From Gemmatimonas sp. UBA2094 (GTDB taxonomy: Bacteria; Gemmatimonadota; Gemmatimonadetes; Gemmatimonadales; Gemmatimonadaceae), in the NCBI GenBank assembly GCA_002331565.1, contig DCZC01000035.1:3621-16957 (forward strand): DNA of 13,337 nt, in the 5' to 3' direction. The stretch's first letter is position 1; every line of letters starts with the position of its first letter. Under the pieces are notes generated by a model. The model was not told where the DNA came from, searched no databases, and was given only the letters and a program-made list of their open reading frames with translations. The position numbers and the translations under genes were made by a program. Shown here one piece after another: positions 1 to 7,048 of this stretch.

Positions 1-2
1 AT

Positions 3-215
3 GACGACGAGGATGACGACGAGGAGGGTGACGACGACGAAGCGCCCTTCGAGACGATCCTGCTCGGTCACATCGTGCGTTTCGCCAAGGATCGTCGGCA
101 CCCCGATGATCTCGCCGCCGAAGCCGTGGACATCCTGCAGCGCATCATTCACGGCGCCGAGTCGCTCGAAGACGCCGACCGCAAGGCGATCGACGACCTG
201 CTGGGGTCGCTGTAG
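3..215 (+). CDS. C-terminal end of an unidentified acidic protein (5' truncated)
   Basis: This frame is open from the left edge to a TAG stop at 213-215, giving 70 residues of a protein that begins outside the window. The first 13 residues are almost all Asp/Glu (DDEDDDEEGDDDE). The rest looks like a small helical domain: after APFETILLGHIVRFAKD come residues rich in Ala, Leu, Ile and charged side chains, ending IDDLLGSL. I prefer this frame because it gives a balanced, amphipathic protein. The frame starting with ATG at position 1 gives a Thr/Arg/Ser-rich product typical of an off-frame translation of GC-rich DNA. The stop codon abuts the stop of the convergent rmuC. I do not recognise the family, and function cannot be inferred from this fragment. 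Confidence 0.55.
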   Translation, partial: DDEDDDEEGDDDEAPFETILLGHIVRFAKDRRHPDDLAAEAVDILQRIIHGAESLEDADRKAIDDLLGSL

Positions 216-1370
216 CTAGGTGGCCGTGGGCTCGACGCCCAGTGTGATCGCACCGCGCACCTCGGCGTCGAGCTGCGGCAATTCCGCGAGCGGCGTGGTC
301 GCCCCGCTGTGCTCCCCCAGCTTCCGCGCTGTCACCAGCACGCGTGACTCGAGACTGCCCACCGCCCGGTTGTACGACGTGACCGCGCGCAGCAGCCCGC
401 GGCCGAGCTCCACGAGCTGTTCGTCGAACACCGCCAACCGCTCGTGAAGTTCACGCCCGAGCATCGCCACCTGCTGCGCGTCCGCGGCCACCCGTTCCTC
501 GCGCCAGCCGTAGGCGGCCGCCTTGAGCAAGGCGATGAGGGTGGTGGGCGTGGCGAGCAACACGCGATCGCCCAGCGCACTTTCGAGCAGCGTGGGATCG
601 GCCTCGAGCGCCGCGGCGAAGAAGGCTTCGCCCGGTAGAAAGAGCACCACGAAGTCGGGCGCGTCCTCGAACTGCGCCCAGTAGCGCTTCGCGGCGAGCT
701 TCTGCACGTGTGTCTTCACCTGCGCGGCATGATCGGCGAGGCGCGCACGGCGCGTGCGCTCATCGGTCGCCGCGGTGGCTTCGAGATAGGCGCTCAGCGG
801 CGCCTTGGCATCCACCACCAGACGGCGGCTGCCGGGGAGCCGCACCACGAGATCGGGACGCAGCGCGCCGTCGTCGTGGCGCACGGTGACCTGCATGTCG
901 AAATCACAGTAGGCGAGCATTCCCGCCAGCTCGCAGACGCGGCGCAGCTGCATTTCCCCCCACTGCCCACGCACCGCAGGGGCCCGCAGCGCTTGCGACA
1001 GCTGCTGGGTTTCGCGACGCAGCTGCTCGCCCGACAGCACCACCGCCTCGAGCCGTTCCCCGATCCGGCCGGCCACATGGGCCTGCGCCCGCCCGAGCTG
1101 CGCCAATGCTTCGTCGTAGCGCACGAGCGTGTCGCGGATGGGCGCGAGCAACTCACTTACGTTGCCGTGCCGCGCCGTCAGCTGCGCTTCCGCCTCGTGA
1201 CGGGCCAACTGCTCGCGCCATGACGTCTCCGCGGCGCGGGCGCGGCTCTCGGCCTCGCTGAGCGCCCGGGCGAGGTCGGCTTGCGCAATACGCCGCGACA
1301 CGAGCCACGCCAGCAGCGCTCCCACGGCGGCGCCGGCGGCAACGGAGAGAAGAACCAACGTGGTATCCAT
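216..1370 (-). CDS. rmuC: RmuC family DNA recombination protein
   Basis: This 384-residue protein matches the RmuC family (E. coli RmuC is about 475 aa), which limits inversions and other rearrangements at repeats; its biochemical activity is not well defined. Residues 3-25 form one hydrophobic N-terminal membrane segment. Residues 29-130 are Ala/Glu/Arg-rich and look coiled-coil. The family core follows: RGQWGE at 134-139, RPDLVVRLPG at 171-180, DAKAPLSAY at 187-195, LFLPGEAFF at 243-251, and ATPTTLIALL at 273-282 followed by AYGWREE. The RPD and DAK elements fit the PD-(D/E)XK nuclease-like fold assigned to this family. The ATG at 1370 puts the membrane segment right at the N terminus. It lies 48 bases downstream of the DUF1801 gene on the same strand, so they may be co-transcribed. 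No strong ribosome binding site is visible. Confidence 0.93.
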   Translation of the reverse strand: MDTTLVLLSVAAGAAVGALLAWLVSRRIAQADLARALSEAESRARAAETSWREQLARHEAEAQLTARHGNVSELLAPIRDTLVRYDEALAQLGRAQAHVAGRIGERLEAVVLSGEQLRRETQQLSQALRAPAVRGQWGEMQLRRVCELAGMLAYCDFDMQVTVRHDDGALRPDLVVRLPGSRRLVVDAKAPLSAYLEATAATDERTRRARLADHAAQVKTHVQKLAAKRYWAQFEDAPDFVVLFLPGEAFFAAALEADPTLLESALGDRVLLATPTTLIALLKAAAYGWREERVAADAQQVAMLGRELHERLAVFDEQLVELGRGLLRAVTSYNRAVGSLESRVLVTARKLGEHSGATTPLAELPQLDAEVRGAITLGVEPTAT

Positions 1371-1418
1371 GCGCCCAAGTTTACACGGCGCTCCGACAAT
1401 TGCCGCTGCTGCCGGTGC

Positions 1419-1865
1419 TCAGCGCCGCGACCGCTGCTTCTCCGATACCGACTTGATGAACAGCGTGCGCTCCGCCGTGCCGTCGATGGACTTGGGCGCC
1501 ATCGCCACGGCCGTCTCGATGAGCATCTGCAGGCGTTCGTCGTCGAACTGCGCGAGATCGAGGATGCGCACACCGCGGACCTCGCTGCCAGTGCCGTGCA
1601 GCAGCTGGAACGGATCGGTCAGGGCCGCGCCGTGCATGAAGAACACCGTGACCCACTTGGGATACACGGCCACCGACAGCACGGTGTCTCCGGTCCTGGT
1701 GGTGGGCCCGAAGCCGATCACCAAGGCATGGTCGTCGTCGTAGACCAGCTCGGTCGCACCAGGCACGAACTCCCGCACACGATCGAGCACCGCGCGCGCC
1801 TGCGCCGCCATGTCAGGACTGAATTTCTCGAGGAACGCGTCGAGCTGGTGCTGAGCGACGGACAT
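1419..1865 (-). CDS. DUF1801 domain protein (YdhG-like)
   Basis: This 148-residue protein has the DUF1801 pattern. ATELVYDDDHALVIGFGPT lies at about 37-55, followed by a strand-rich core, SVAVYPKWVTVFFMHGAAL at 64-82, then DPFQLLHGTGSEVRGVRIL at 84-102 and a C-terminal helix around 107-124. Family members are small soluble proteins. Related domains occur in iron-homeostasis proteins such as Bacillus FraH, but no activity is established for this type. The frame stays open upstream to 2066, but the extra 67 residues are Pro/Arg/Gly-rich, unlike the family, and would overlap the methyltransferase. I therefore take the ATG at 1863-1865 that begins MSVAQHQLDAF. It sits between the methyltransferase (157 bases upstream) and rmuC (48 bases downstream), with no functional link apparent. 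Confidence 0.85.
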   Translation of the reverse strand: MSVAQHQLDAFLEKFSPDMAAQARAVLDRVREFVPGATELVYDDDHALVIGFGPTTRTGDTVLSVAVYPKWVTVFFMHGAALTDPFQLLHGTGSEVRGVRILDLAQFDDERLQMLIETAVAMAPKSIDGTAERTLFIKSVSEKQRSRR

Positions 1866-2022
1866 GCACGGCGGTGGAGGGGGCAGGCCGGGGATGGACC
1901 CTCGATGGACAGGCATCGCTCCCGGGTGTCGTGGCAGAACGTACGCGCTCAAGCGCCGTTGTGCATCTCTCAGGCGGGTCTGGTACCGGTGCTTGGGGGA
2001 ACGGCACTTGACCAACCCCCCT

Positions 2023-2652
2023 TCACCACCCGCGTTCGAGCGCCGACACGCGCTCCCGGGCGGCATCGGTCACGTACAACTGCATGCCGATCGCGCACAG
2101 TCCGGCCCGCGCCATCGCCCCGCGATACCACCGCGCGGTGCGGGGGGCAGGCCAGTTGGTGTCGCCCTCGAACGCATCGTCGCTGGTGAACAGCTCGAGA
2201 TACGCCACACCGCCGGTCCGGCGCGCCACCTGACGCAGCCCGCGCCGCAGCACGGCGGGCGCGAGGTAGTTGAGCATGCCGCAACTCACGACGAGATCAT
2301 AGGTGGGGCGCAACGGCAGGCCGTCGAGATCCTCGATGCCGCCCAGTGTCAGGCGGCGCGTGCGCCCGTAGCGCGCGACGGCGTACGCGCTGGGGTCCAC
2401 TCCGTCGTAGTGCACCGTGGGGCGGTGGGCCCGCAGGGCCGCCCGCCACTGCCCTTCGCCACACCCGACATCGAGCACCGAGCGGACCGGCCGGCCGAGC
2501 ACGAACTCCGCCGTACGCAACACGAAGGCCGCCTGTCGCGCGAGCTCCGCCGGCGACTTCACGCGGTGCTGTGGGTGCCGGTACCACTTGTCGAAGTACG
2601 CCTTGTCGTACTGCTTGGCGTGGCGTGGTGCGGTCGGTGTGGTGGCGCTCAG
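2023..2652 (-). CDS. Class I SAM-dependent methyltransferase, probable CTG start
   Basis: With the start proposed here the product is 209 residues. It shows a Rossmann-type methyltransferase: motif I VLDVGCGEGQW at 59-69, the acidic end of strand 2 in YDGVDPS at 82-88 (D86), and YDLVVSCGMLNYL at 118-130 as the motif IV region. The substrate cannot be read from sequence; small-molecule methylation is likely. The first conventional start in frame is GTG at 2560-2562, which would begin only 28 residues before motif I. The frame upstream encodes YDKAYFDKWYRHPQHRV, which looks like the normal front end of such enzymes, and no ATG, GTG or TTG precedes it. A CTG at 2650-2652 overlaps the TGA of the upstream gene (CTGA) and has GGGGG five bases before it, so I use it as start. 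Translation is probably coupled to the outer-membrane gene. Confidence 0.8.
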   Translation of the reverse strand: MSATTPTAPRHAKQYDKAYFDKWYRHPQHRVKSPAELARQAAFVLRTAEFVLGRPVRSVLDVGCGEGQWRAALRAHRPTVHYDGVDPSAYAVARYGRTRRLTLGGIEDLDGLPLRPTYDLVVSCGMLNYLAPAVLRRGLRQVARRTGGVAYLELFTSDDAFEGDTNWPAPRTARWYRGAMARAGLCAIGMQLYVTDAARERVSALERGW

Positions 2653-4877
2653 AGAATCCCCCAGAACGAACGGTCGATGTCGATGGAGAAGCGCCAGTGG
2701 CCGTCACGCAGCCCACGCGCGACATCGGCCCGCAGCAGATCGTAGAAGAACAACACACTCACGCCGGCCGACGGATACACCCCGGACACCAGCGGCCGTT
2801 CGCGCGTCCCCGACGCGACCGCCAGCGCCTGAACGAACGGCGCCAGCGTCGCGCGCGGCGGTGACTTCCCGAAACGTCGCAGCGGAATCGACGGCGCCGG
2901 TACCGGCGTGCGGAATTCGAGGCGCTGCGACAGCAGCGCCCGTGACCCGAACGCGTGCCAGTCGTATCCCGGTGCGCTCCATGGGCCACCGGCGAAAACC
3001 AGCCACTGCGGTGGCAGATCGCGCCCGCTGGCCACGCCGCCGGACGTGCGCACAACCCAGGCGCGATCGCCGCCAATCGGCTTCGTCATCTGCCACTGCG
3101 CCTGCGCGCGGGCCACCAGCGGGCGCACAGGAATGGTCGGACGCGCGCCGAAGGCAGGATCATCGGTCGAACGGATCGCCGACGGGTCGATGAGTGGGTC
3201 GAGCCCGGGGGCCACGTTCCCGCGGTACGTCCCGACGCTCGCCGCGAATTGCCACTGATGCCGAACGGCCATGGGCTCCGGCGGCACGGTCCCGCCGGCT
3301 GCGGTGACCTCTGCCCGCGCGCCGCGTAAGGCCCACGCGTTCAGAGCGGGGGCATACGCGCCGGTGAGGCCCGCCCCGTACACGCGCAACGGTTCGTCGC
3401 GCTCCGCGGCGAAACGCCAGCTGTACGCGCTCGTGGGCGACGGCTTCCACGACACGCCGGCGGCCCGCGTGTCCACCTGCGTGGTGTAGTCGCTGGAGAA
3501 GAGGCCCGCCGCCAGCGAGTTGGTCACGCCGGCCCGCTCCGCGAAGCCCAGATCGCGATACTCACGTTCGGCGAACAGCTGCAGCGTGGGCAACCGACCG
3601 AACGCGGGCGACCGACCGAGCGCCACATGCCCCTTGAGCTGCTCGTCCCCGAAGCCGAAACGCGCGCGGCCCACCACCATGAAGCCCGCCGGGTTCTTGT
3701 GGGCGCCACCCACGCCCAGCGCCACCCCCTCGGCGCGCGTGATGCGCACGAGGTCGCTGATTCCACGCCCCGTGACCGAGGCCGTGGCCGGACGCGCCAG
3801 CATCGCGGCCCGCACCGCACTCTCCGCCTGCACGCGGGCCCGCACCACCTCCTCACTGCTCGCCACCTGAATCTCCGGCGGCAGCGCATCCACCACCCGC
3901 CCCGCGAACGGGTGGGCGCGCAACGAATCTCGCGGCGCCGAACTCCAGCGCGGCAGCAACTGCGTTTCCGGTGGGATCCGCTCGTTCACGTCGTAGTTCG
4001 AGATCTCCCAGCGACCGCGCACGATACCGCGGGCGGGGATGTCGAACCATGTGCTGCCGCGTGACACCTCCACTTCCTGACGGCGCGGCAGCCAGTAGCG
4101 CTCGCGCACCAGACCATTCTCGAGCGTGACGACCAGCGTTTCGATACGCTTGTCGAGAATCGCCGCCCGCGTGAACGTCATGGAGAGCCGTACCACGGCG
4201 GCGGTCTCGCGGTCGAGATACACCGAGCCGATCGCCCCGGGGAGTGCGCCGTTGCGCGGCCGGAACTTCACTTCGTCCACGAGGATGTCGCGTCCGGGCA
4301 GTCCAATCCGCACCGGACGCCCCATCGTGTACTCGTACAGCTGGGGGGCGTTGGCGCCGAGCGGGTGCGACACATCGCGCACATCCTGCCCGTCACCGAG
4401 GCGGATGCGATCGGGAAGATTGTCCAACACCACGCCGTAGCGATCGCGATAGTATCCCACATCGGCGGGAAGCAGCGTGGTGTCACGGCGCCCAACCAGC
4501 CGCTGCGCACTGCGCCCCGGCTGCCACCAGGCGATCTGCAGCGCCAGCTCTTCGCTCTGCACCACGCGCGGTGGAATCACCACGCCCTCACCGAGCTGCG
4601 CGAGGAACGCAAGAAACCCGTGCGCATCGGCACGGTAGCTGAGGAGCGTGCTGTCGGCGAGCTGCAGCCCGCGGCGCGCGATGGCGCGCTGCACGAGCGA
4701 GTCGGCCGCCGGGTCGCGCCAGGTACCGGCGACCGCCCGGGTCGGCTTCGCATCGGCCGTCGACTGACCACCCGCGGTGGAGAACGCCCCCATGGCCAGC
4801 AGCGACAGCGACAGCGACAACGACAGTGAGAGCGTCATCGGAAACGGCGGCACAACGGAAAACAACCGGGCGCGCAT
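2649..4877 (-). CDS. Exported outer-membrane beta-barrel protein with LolA/DUF5686-like N-terminal region
   Basis: The product is about 742 residues. MRAR at the start, a hydrophobic stretch at 14-34 made mostly of Ser-Leu repeats, and AFSTAGGQ form a signal peptide. Residues 55-300 alternate short strands (YEYTMGRPVRIGLPGRDILV at 181-200, DEVKFRPRN, GSVYLDRETAAVVRLSMTF at 217-235). This resembles the lipoprotein-sorting-like region preceding barrels in DUF5686-type proteins. Residues 380-742 look like amphipathic barrel strands. FAGGPWSAPGYDWHAFGSRA at 628-647, followed by an LEFRTPV strand, resembles the GG...RGY region and EYR strand of Omp85/surface-antigen barrels, but with Pro for Arg. 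The protein probably sits in the outer membrane; its cargo is unknown. The frame runs on to 6473, but that part is antisense to nhaA and is rejected. ATG 4838 is an alternative start, but it lacks the basic n-region. The methyltransferase start overlaps its stop. Confidence 0.75.
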   Translation of the reverse strand: MRARLFSVVPPFPMTLSLSLSLSLSLLAMGAFSTAGGQSTADAKPTRAVAGTWRDPAADSLVQRAIARRGLQLADSTLLSYRADAHGFLAFLAQLGEGVVIPPRVVQSEELALQIAWWQPGRSAQRLVGRRDTTLLPADVGYYRDRYGVVLDNLPDRIRLGDGQDVRDVSHPLGANAPQLYEYTMGRPVRIGLPGRDILVDEVKFRPRNGALPGAIGSVYLDRETAAVVRLSMTFTRAAILDKRIETLVVTLENGLVRERYWLPRRQEVEVSRGSTWFDIPARGIVRGRWEISNYDVNERIPPETQLLPRWSSAPRDSLRAHPFAGRVVDALPPEIQVASSEEVVRARVQAESAVRAAMLARPATASVTGRGISDLVRITRAEGVALGVGGAHKNPAGFMVVGRARFGFGDEQLKGHVALGRSPAFGRLPTLQLFAEREYRDLGFAERAGVTNSLAAGLFSSDYTTQVDTRAAGVSWKPSPTSAYSWRFAAERDEPLRVYGAGLTGAYAPALNAWALRGARAEVTAAGGTVPPEPMAVRHQWQFAASVGTYRGNVAPGLDPLIDPSAIRSTDDPAFGARPTIPVRPLVARAQAQWQMTKPIGGDRAWVVRTSGGVASGRDLPPQWLVFAGGPWSAPGYDWHAFGSRALLSQRLEFRTPVPAPSIPLRRFGKSPPRATLAPFVQALAVASGTRERPLVSGVYPSAGVSVLFFYDLLRADVARGLRDGHWRFSIDIDRSFWGIL
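4801..4836 (-). repeat. Degenerate hexanucleotide tandem repeat in the signal peptide
   Basis: On the plus strand AGCGAC is repeated three times exactly (4801-4818), then continues as AACGAC, AGTGAG and AGCGTC. Read on the minus strand it encodes alternating Leu and Ser, forming the hydrophobic core of the signal peptide of the outer-membrane protein. Because the unit is six bases, gain or loss of a unit would lengthen or shorten the hydrophobic core by two residues without changing the frame. Confidence 0.7.
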
Positions 4878-5030
4878 CACGGCGGAGTGGCGGGATTCTG
4901 TGGTTCGAGCAGCAGCCCGTCGCGGTGGCACAATGCCGGCCGGCGACGGGCGGGCGGTACCCTCGCAAGATACGCCCAGCCCTCTCGCCAGAAAGTGGGC
5001 GCCACCGGCAGGCGTCGCTAGCTTTCGGGC
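4878..5030. promoter_or_regulatory. Divergent spacer between the outer-membrane gene and nhaA
   Basis: These 153 bases separate two divergent starts and must hold the promoters for both genes. I see the 10-base palindrome GCCGGCCGGC at 4935-4944 and no convincing -35/-10 pair. There is no strong Shine-Dalgarno before either start. The element is called from gene arrangement only. Confidence 0.4.
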
Positions 5031-6218
5031 ATGGGTGAAGCCGCCGCGATTCATGAGGAAGAGGGTTACGTCTCCGAGAAGGCGCCCCCGCCAAGCCAGG
5101 CGTTCAGCGGGCTGCTGCTGCTCGTCTGCGCACTCGCCGCGCTGATGTGGGCCAACTCGTCGGCGCAGCAGAGCTACCACGAACTCCTGCACGCGCCGCT
5201 GTTCGGATGGTCGGCGATGCACGTCATCAACGACGGCCTGATGACGGTGTTCTTCCTGCTCGTCGGCCTCGAGATCAAGCACGAAATCCAGGACGGCGCG
5301 CTCTCGTCGGTCAGAAAGGCGGCGCTGCCCGTTGTCGGCGCCATTGGCGGCATGCTGCTGCCGGCGGCCATCTATGCGCTCGCCGCCGCCGGCACCCCCG
5401 CGACACGCGGCTGGGGCATCCCCATGGCCACCGACATCGCCTTCGCCCTCGGCATCGTGGCGCTGCTCGGCGATCGCGTGCCGTCCGCGCTGCGCATCTT
5501 CCTCGCCGCCCTCGCCATCGCCGACGACATCGGCGCGGTGCTCGTCATCGCCGTCTTCTATACCCCGAGCGTGGTGACGCTCGCCCTCGCGGCGATCGTG
5601 GCCATCATGTCGGCGCTGCTCTGGCTCAACCGGCGCGGCGTCCAATCGGTGTGGCCGTATGTCGCGGGCGGGCTCGTGCTGTGGGTGGCCGTGTACCAGT
5701 CCGGCGTGCACGCGAGCATCGCCGGCGTGCTGCTCGCCATCACGATTCCGTCGCGAGGCCACGATTGCGTGCAGCACAAGCTGGAGCAGGCGCTCACCAA
5801 GCCCGTGAACTTCGGCATCGTGCCGATCTTCGCGCTGGCAAATGCCGGGGTCACCCTGCCGGCGGACGTAGCCACCTTCGCCACCCAACCCGCCGTGACG
5901 GCCACCGCGCTCGGGCTCATTGTAGGCAAGCCGCTCGGCATCTTCGGCGCCGCGTGGCTCGCCGTGAAGGTGCGGTTGGCGGAGCTGCCGGCAGACAGCA
6001 ACTTGAGCGGCCTGTTCGGCGTCGCGGTGCTGGGCGGTATCGGGTTCACCATGGCGCTCTTCATCGCCGGCCTCGCCTTCGGCGAGAGCATCCAGCTCGA
6101 CGCCGCCAAGATCGGAGTGCTGGGCGGGTCGGTCGTCACGGGCATCATCGGTGCCCTCTGGCTCTCCTTGCAGGCGCGTCGTAGCGCGCGGGACGTCGGC
6201 ACGCCGTCCGCCGGGTGA
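5031..6218 (+). CDS. nhaA: NhaA-type Na+/H+ antiporter
   Basis: This 395-residue integral membrane protein exchanges cytoplasmic Na+ (or Li+) for external protons and helps control pH and salt stress. It is close to the usual family length (E. coli NhaA 388 aa) and looks intact. Key residues are present: D135 in PMATDIAFALGI (E. coli D133), the D165-D166 pair in AIADDIGAVL (D163/D164), K300 in VGKPLGIF (K300), and the histidine of SGVHASIAGVLLA at 227 (H225, linked to pH response). The helix signatures HVINDGLMTVFFLLVGLEIK (64-83) and GGIGFTMALFIAGLAF (335-350) are also clear. About 12 hydrophobic helices can be drawn. The N terminus carries an acidic cytoplasmic extension (IHEEEGYVSEKAPP). 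The ATG at 5031 lacks a clear ribosome binding site. The gene is convergent with the tRNA-Cys gene downstream, and no regulator gene adjoins it. Confidence 0.97.
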   Translation: MGEAAAIHEEEGYVSEKAPPPSQAFSGLLLLVCALAALMWANSSAQQSYHELLHAPLFGWSAMHVINDGLMTVFFLLVGLEIKHEIQDGALSSVRKAALPVVGAIGGMLLPAAIYALAAAGTPATRGWGIPMATDIAFALGIVALLGDRVPSALRIFLAALAIADDIGAVLVIAVFYTPSVVTLALAAIVAIMSALLWLNRRGVQSVWPYVAGGLVLWVAVYQSGVHASIAGVLLAITIPSRGHDCVQHKLEQALTKPVNFGIVPIFALANAGVTLPADVATFATQPAVTATALGLIVGKPLGIFGAAWLAVKVRLAELPADSNLSGLFGVAVLGGIGFTMALFIAGLAFGESIQLDAAKIGVLGGSVVTGIIGALWLSLQARRSARDVGTPSAG

Positions 6219-6232
6219 CACCGTGCGGTACA

Positions 6233-6250
6233 CCGCCGCCGCGGCGGCGG
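6233..6250. repeat. 18-base perfect GC palindrome after nhaA
   Basis: CCGCCGCCGCGGCGGCGG is self-complementary and lies 14 bases after the nhaA stop. It could form a hairpin in the nhaA transcript end, but no T-run follows on either strand, so I do not call it an intrinsic terminator. It may also just reflect GCC/GGC-rich composition. Confidence 0.4.
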
Positions 6251-6303
6251 GCGAAACGTCCACGCCGACAGCGGCGCGGCGGCGCGCCCTGTCCGGAACG
6301 CAC

Positions 6304-6338
6304 AAAACCCGCCGCCCCGGATAGCGGGGACGGCGGGT
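6304..6338 (-). terminator. Intrinsic terminator of tRNA-Cys
   Basis: On the minus strand, 7 bases after the tRNA end, ACCCGCCG(T)CCCCG pairs with CGGGGCGGCGGGT through 13 base pairs. There is one bulged T and a five-base loop CTATC, and the hairpin is followed by a short T-tract (TTTT, overlapping the stem end). On the plus strand the hairpin is followed only by TTGCG, so termination of nhaA transcripts there would be weaker. Confidence 0.85.
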
Positions 6339-6345
6339 TGCGAAG

Positions 6346-6417
6346 AGGCGCCGGTCGGAATCGAACCGACGAATGCCAGATTTGCAGTCTAGTGCCTTAC
6401 CACTTGGCGACGGCGCC
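6346..6417 (-). tRNA. tRNA-Cys (GCA)
   Basis: The minus strand folds as a 72-base cloverleaf. The acceptor stem GGCGCCG pairs with CGGCGCC, with discriminator U. The D-arm is GCC...GGC with loop AAGTGGTAA. The anticodon stem is CTAGA/TCTGG with loop CTGCAAA, so the anticodon is GCA (plus-strand 6383-6385). A five-base variable loop follows, then the T-arm GTCGG/CCGAC with loop TTCGATT. The U73 discriminator and GCA anticodon are the expected identity elements for cysteine. CCA is not encoded; the 3' flank reads CTT, so CCA must be added by nucleotidyltransferase. It stands alone rather than in a tRNA cluster and is followed by its own terminator. Confidence 0.97.
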
Positions 6418-6540
6418 GGTTGTCTCCGGCCGGGTGCGTACGACCAACGTATCGCCGACCGGCTCAGGAGCATCGGGAATGTATTTCACGCGGCCTGCCG
6501 AGGGTAGCGGAGCTCCCGCGATTTCTCCCTGTTGCATCGC

Positions 6541-6570
6541 TTGACAACGTTCGTTTAGCCGTTAACTAAA
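6541..6570 (+). promoter_or_regulatory. Promoter and probable MarR operator
   Basis: A perfect -35 hexamer TTGACA lies at 6541-6546 in an AT-rich island that stands out from the GC-rich surroundings. The inverted repeat TTTAG (6554-6558) and CTAAA (6566-6570), with seven bases between, spans the expected spacer and -10 region. GTTAAC is a further palindrome at 6561-6566. The -10 is not obvious; TTAACT at 6562-6567 or TAACTA one base later fit with 15-16 base spacing. A regulator bound to this repeat would block its own promoter, as is common in the MarR family. The start codon at 6579 is only about ten bases further on. Confidence 0.65.
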
Positions 6571-6578
6571 GCACTAAG

Positions 6579-7037
6579 ATGAATTCGCCCGCCTCCCCCG
6601 ACACACGGGTGTGCCTCAGCACCACCGTGTTCGCGCTCCGCGCGGCGGCGGCGCACGTGGAGCGGTCACTGACCCGCGTCTTGGAGCCGTTCGGGGTCAC
6701 CGCCGCGCAGTTCGAGTTGCTGCTCGTCGTCGAGCGCCTCGCCGCCTCGGGCGCGGGGTGCAGCGAATTGGGACGGCACTTGGCCGCTCCCGGTCCGGAT
6801 GTCACCCGAATGCTCGACAGGCTCGACCTTGCCGGGTTCGTGTCTCGATCCCGTGATGCCAAGGACCGCCGCGTCGTGCATGCGGTCGTTACCGACCAGG
6901 GGCGCGAACTCATCGCCCAGGCCGGCCCCAGCGTGGCCGAGGCGGAGTCGAGCGCGTTCGACGGGTTGTCCGAACCCGATCGTCATCTGCTGCTCGAACT
7001 GCTGCAGGGCATCCGCCGCAACTGCCCCAACGGCTGA
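6579..7037 (+). CDS. MarR family transcriptional regulator
   Basis: This 152-residue protein has the length and layout of a MarR dimer. N- and C-terminal helices (about 12-38 and 115-147) form the dimer interface around a winged helix-turn-helix: QFELLLVVERLA (44-55), CSELGRHLAAPGPDVTRMLDR (61-81, with the recognition helix at the end), LAGFVSRSRDAKDRRVV (84-100). The DRR motif of the wing is at 96-98. Such proteins usually repress their own gene and a neighbour and release DNA when they bind small aromatic compounds or when a cysteine is oxidised. Cysteines at 12, 61 and 149 are present, but I cannot say they sense anything. The inverted repeat in its promoter suggests autoregulation. The next gene starts 11 bases after its stop, so it is the likely co-regulated partner. 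Confidence 0.92.
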   Translation: MNSPASPDTRVCLSTTVFALRAAAAHVERSLTRVLEPFGVTAAQFELLLVVERLAASGAGCSELGRHLAAPGPDVTRMLDRLDLAGFVSRSRDAKDRRVVHAVVTDQGRELIAQAGPSVAEAESSAFDGLSEPDRHLLLELLQGIRRNCPNG

Positions 7038-7048
7038 GACGGCCAGTG

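Noticed and set aside
1..219. Plus-strand frame starting at ATG 1.
   Set aside because: The translation is Thr/Arg/Ser-rich. The frame starting at position 3 gives a normal acidic, helical C terminus ending directly at the rmuC stop.
1991..2022. GGGGG...CCCCCC arms downstream of the methyltransferase as a possible terminator.
   Set aside because: Only five or six pairs with a long loop and no T-run; not convincing.
1281..2189. A 302-codon plus-strand frame across the DUF1801 and methyltransferase region.
   Set aside because: Its product is Arg/His/Pro-rich without family motifs and is antisense to two well-supported genes.
5147..6184. A 345-codon plus-strand frame inside nhaA.
   Set aside because: It is Arg/His/Ala-rich and wholly inside the intact nhaA gene in another frame.
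4878..6473. A very long minus-strand open frame (continuous with the outer-membrane protein) running antisense to nhaA and into the tRNA-Cys gene.
   Set aside because: It is His/Glu/Arg/Gly-rich, an antisense reflection of GC-biased nhaA codons, and crosses a tRNA gene. The real signal peptide begins at 4877.
6395..6536. A 46-codon minus-strand frame starting at ATG 6536 and ending with TAA inside the tRNA-Cys D-loop.
   Set aside because: It has no ribosome binding site, its third-position GC is lower than the neighbouring genes, and it overlaps the tRNA. It is more likely the tRNA and MarR promoter region.
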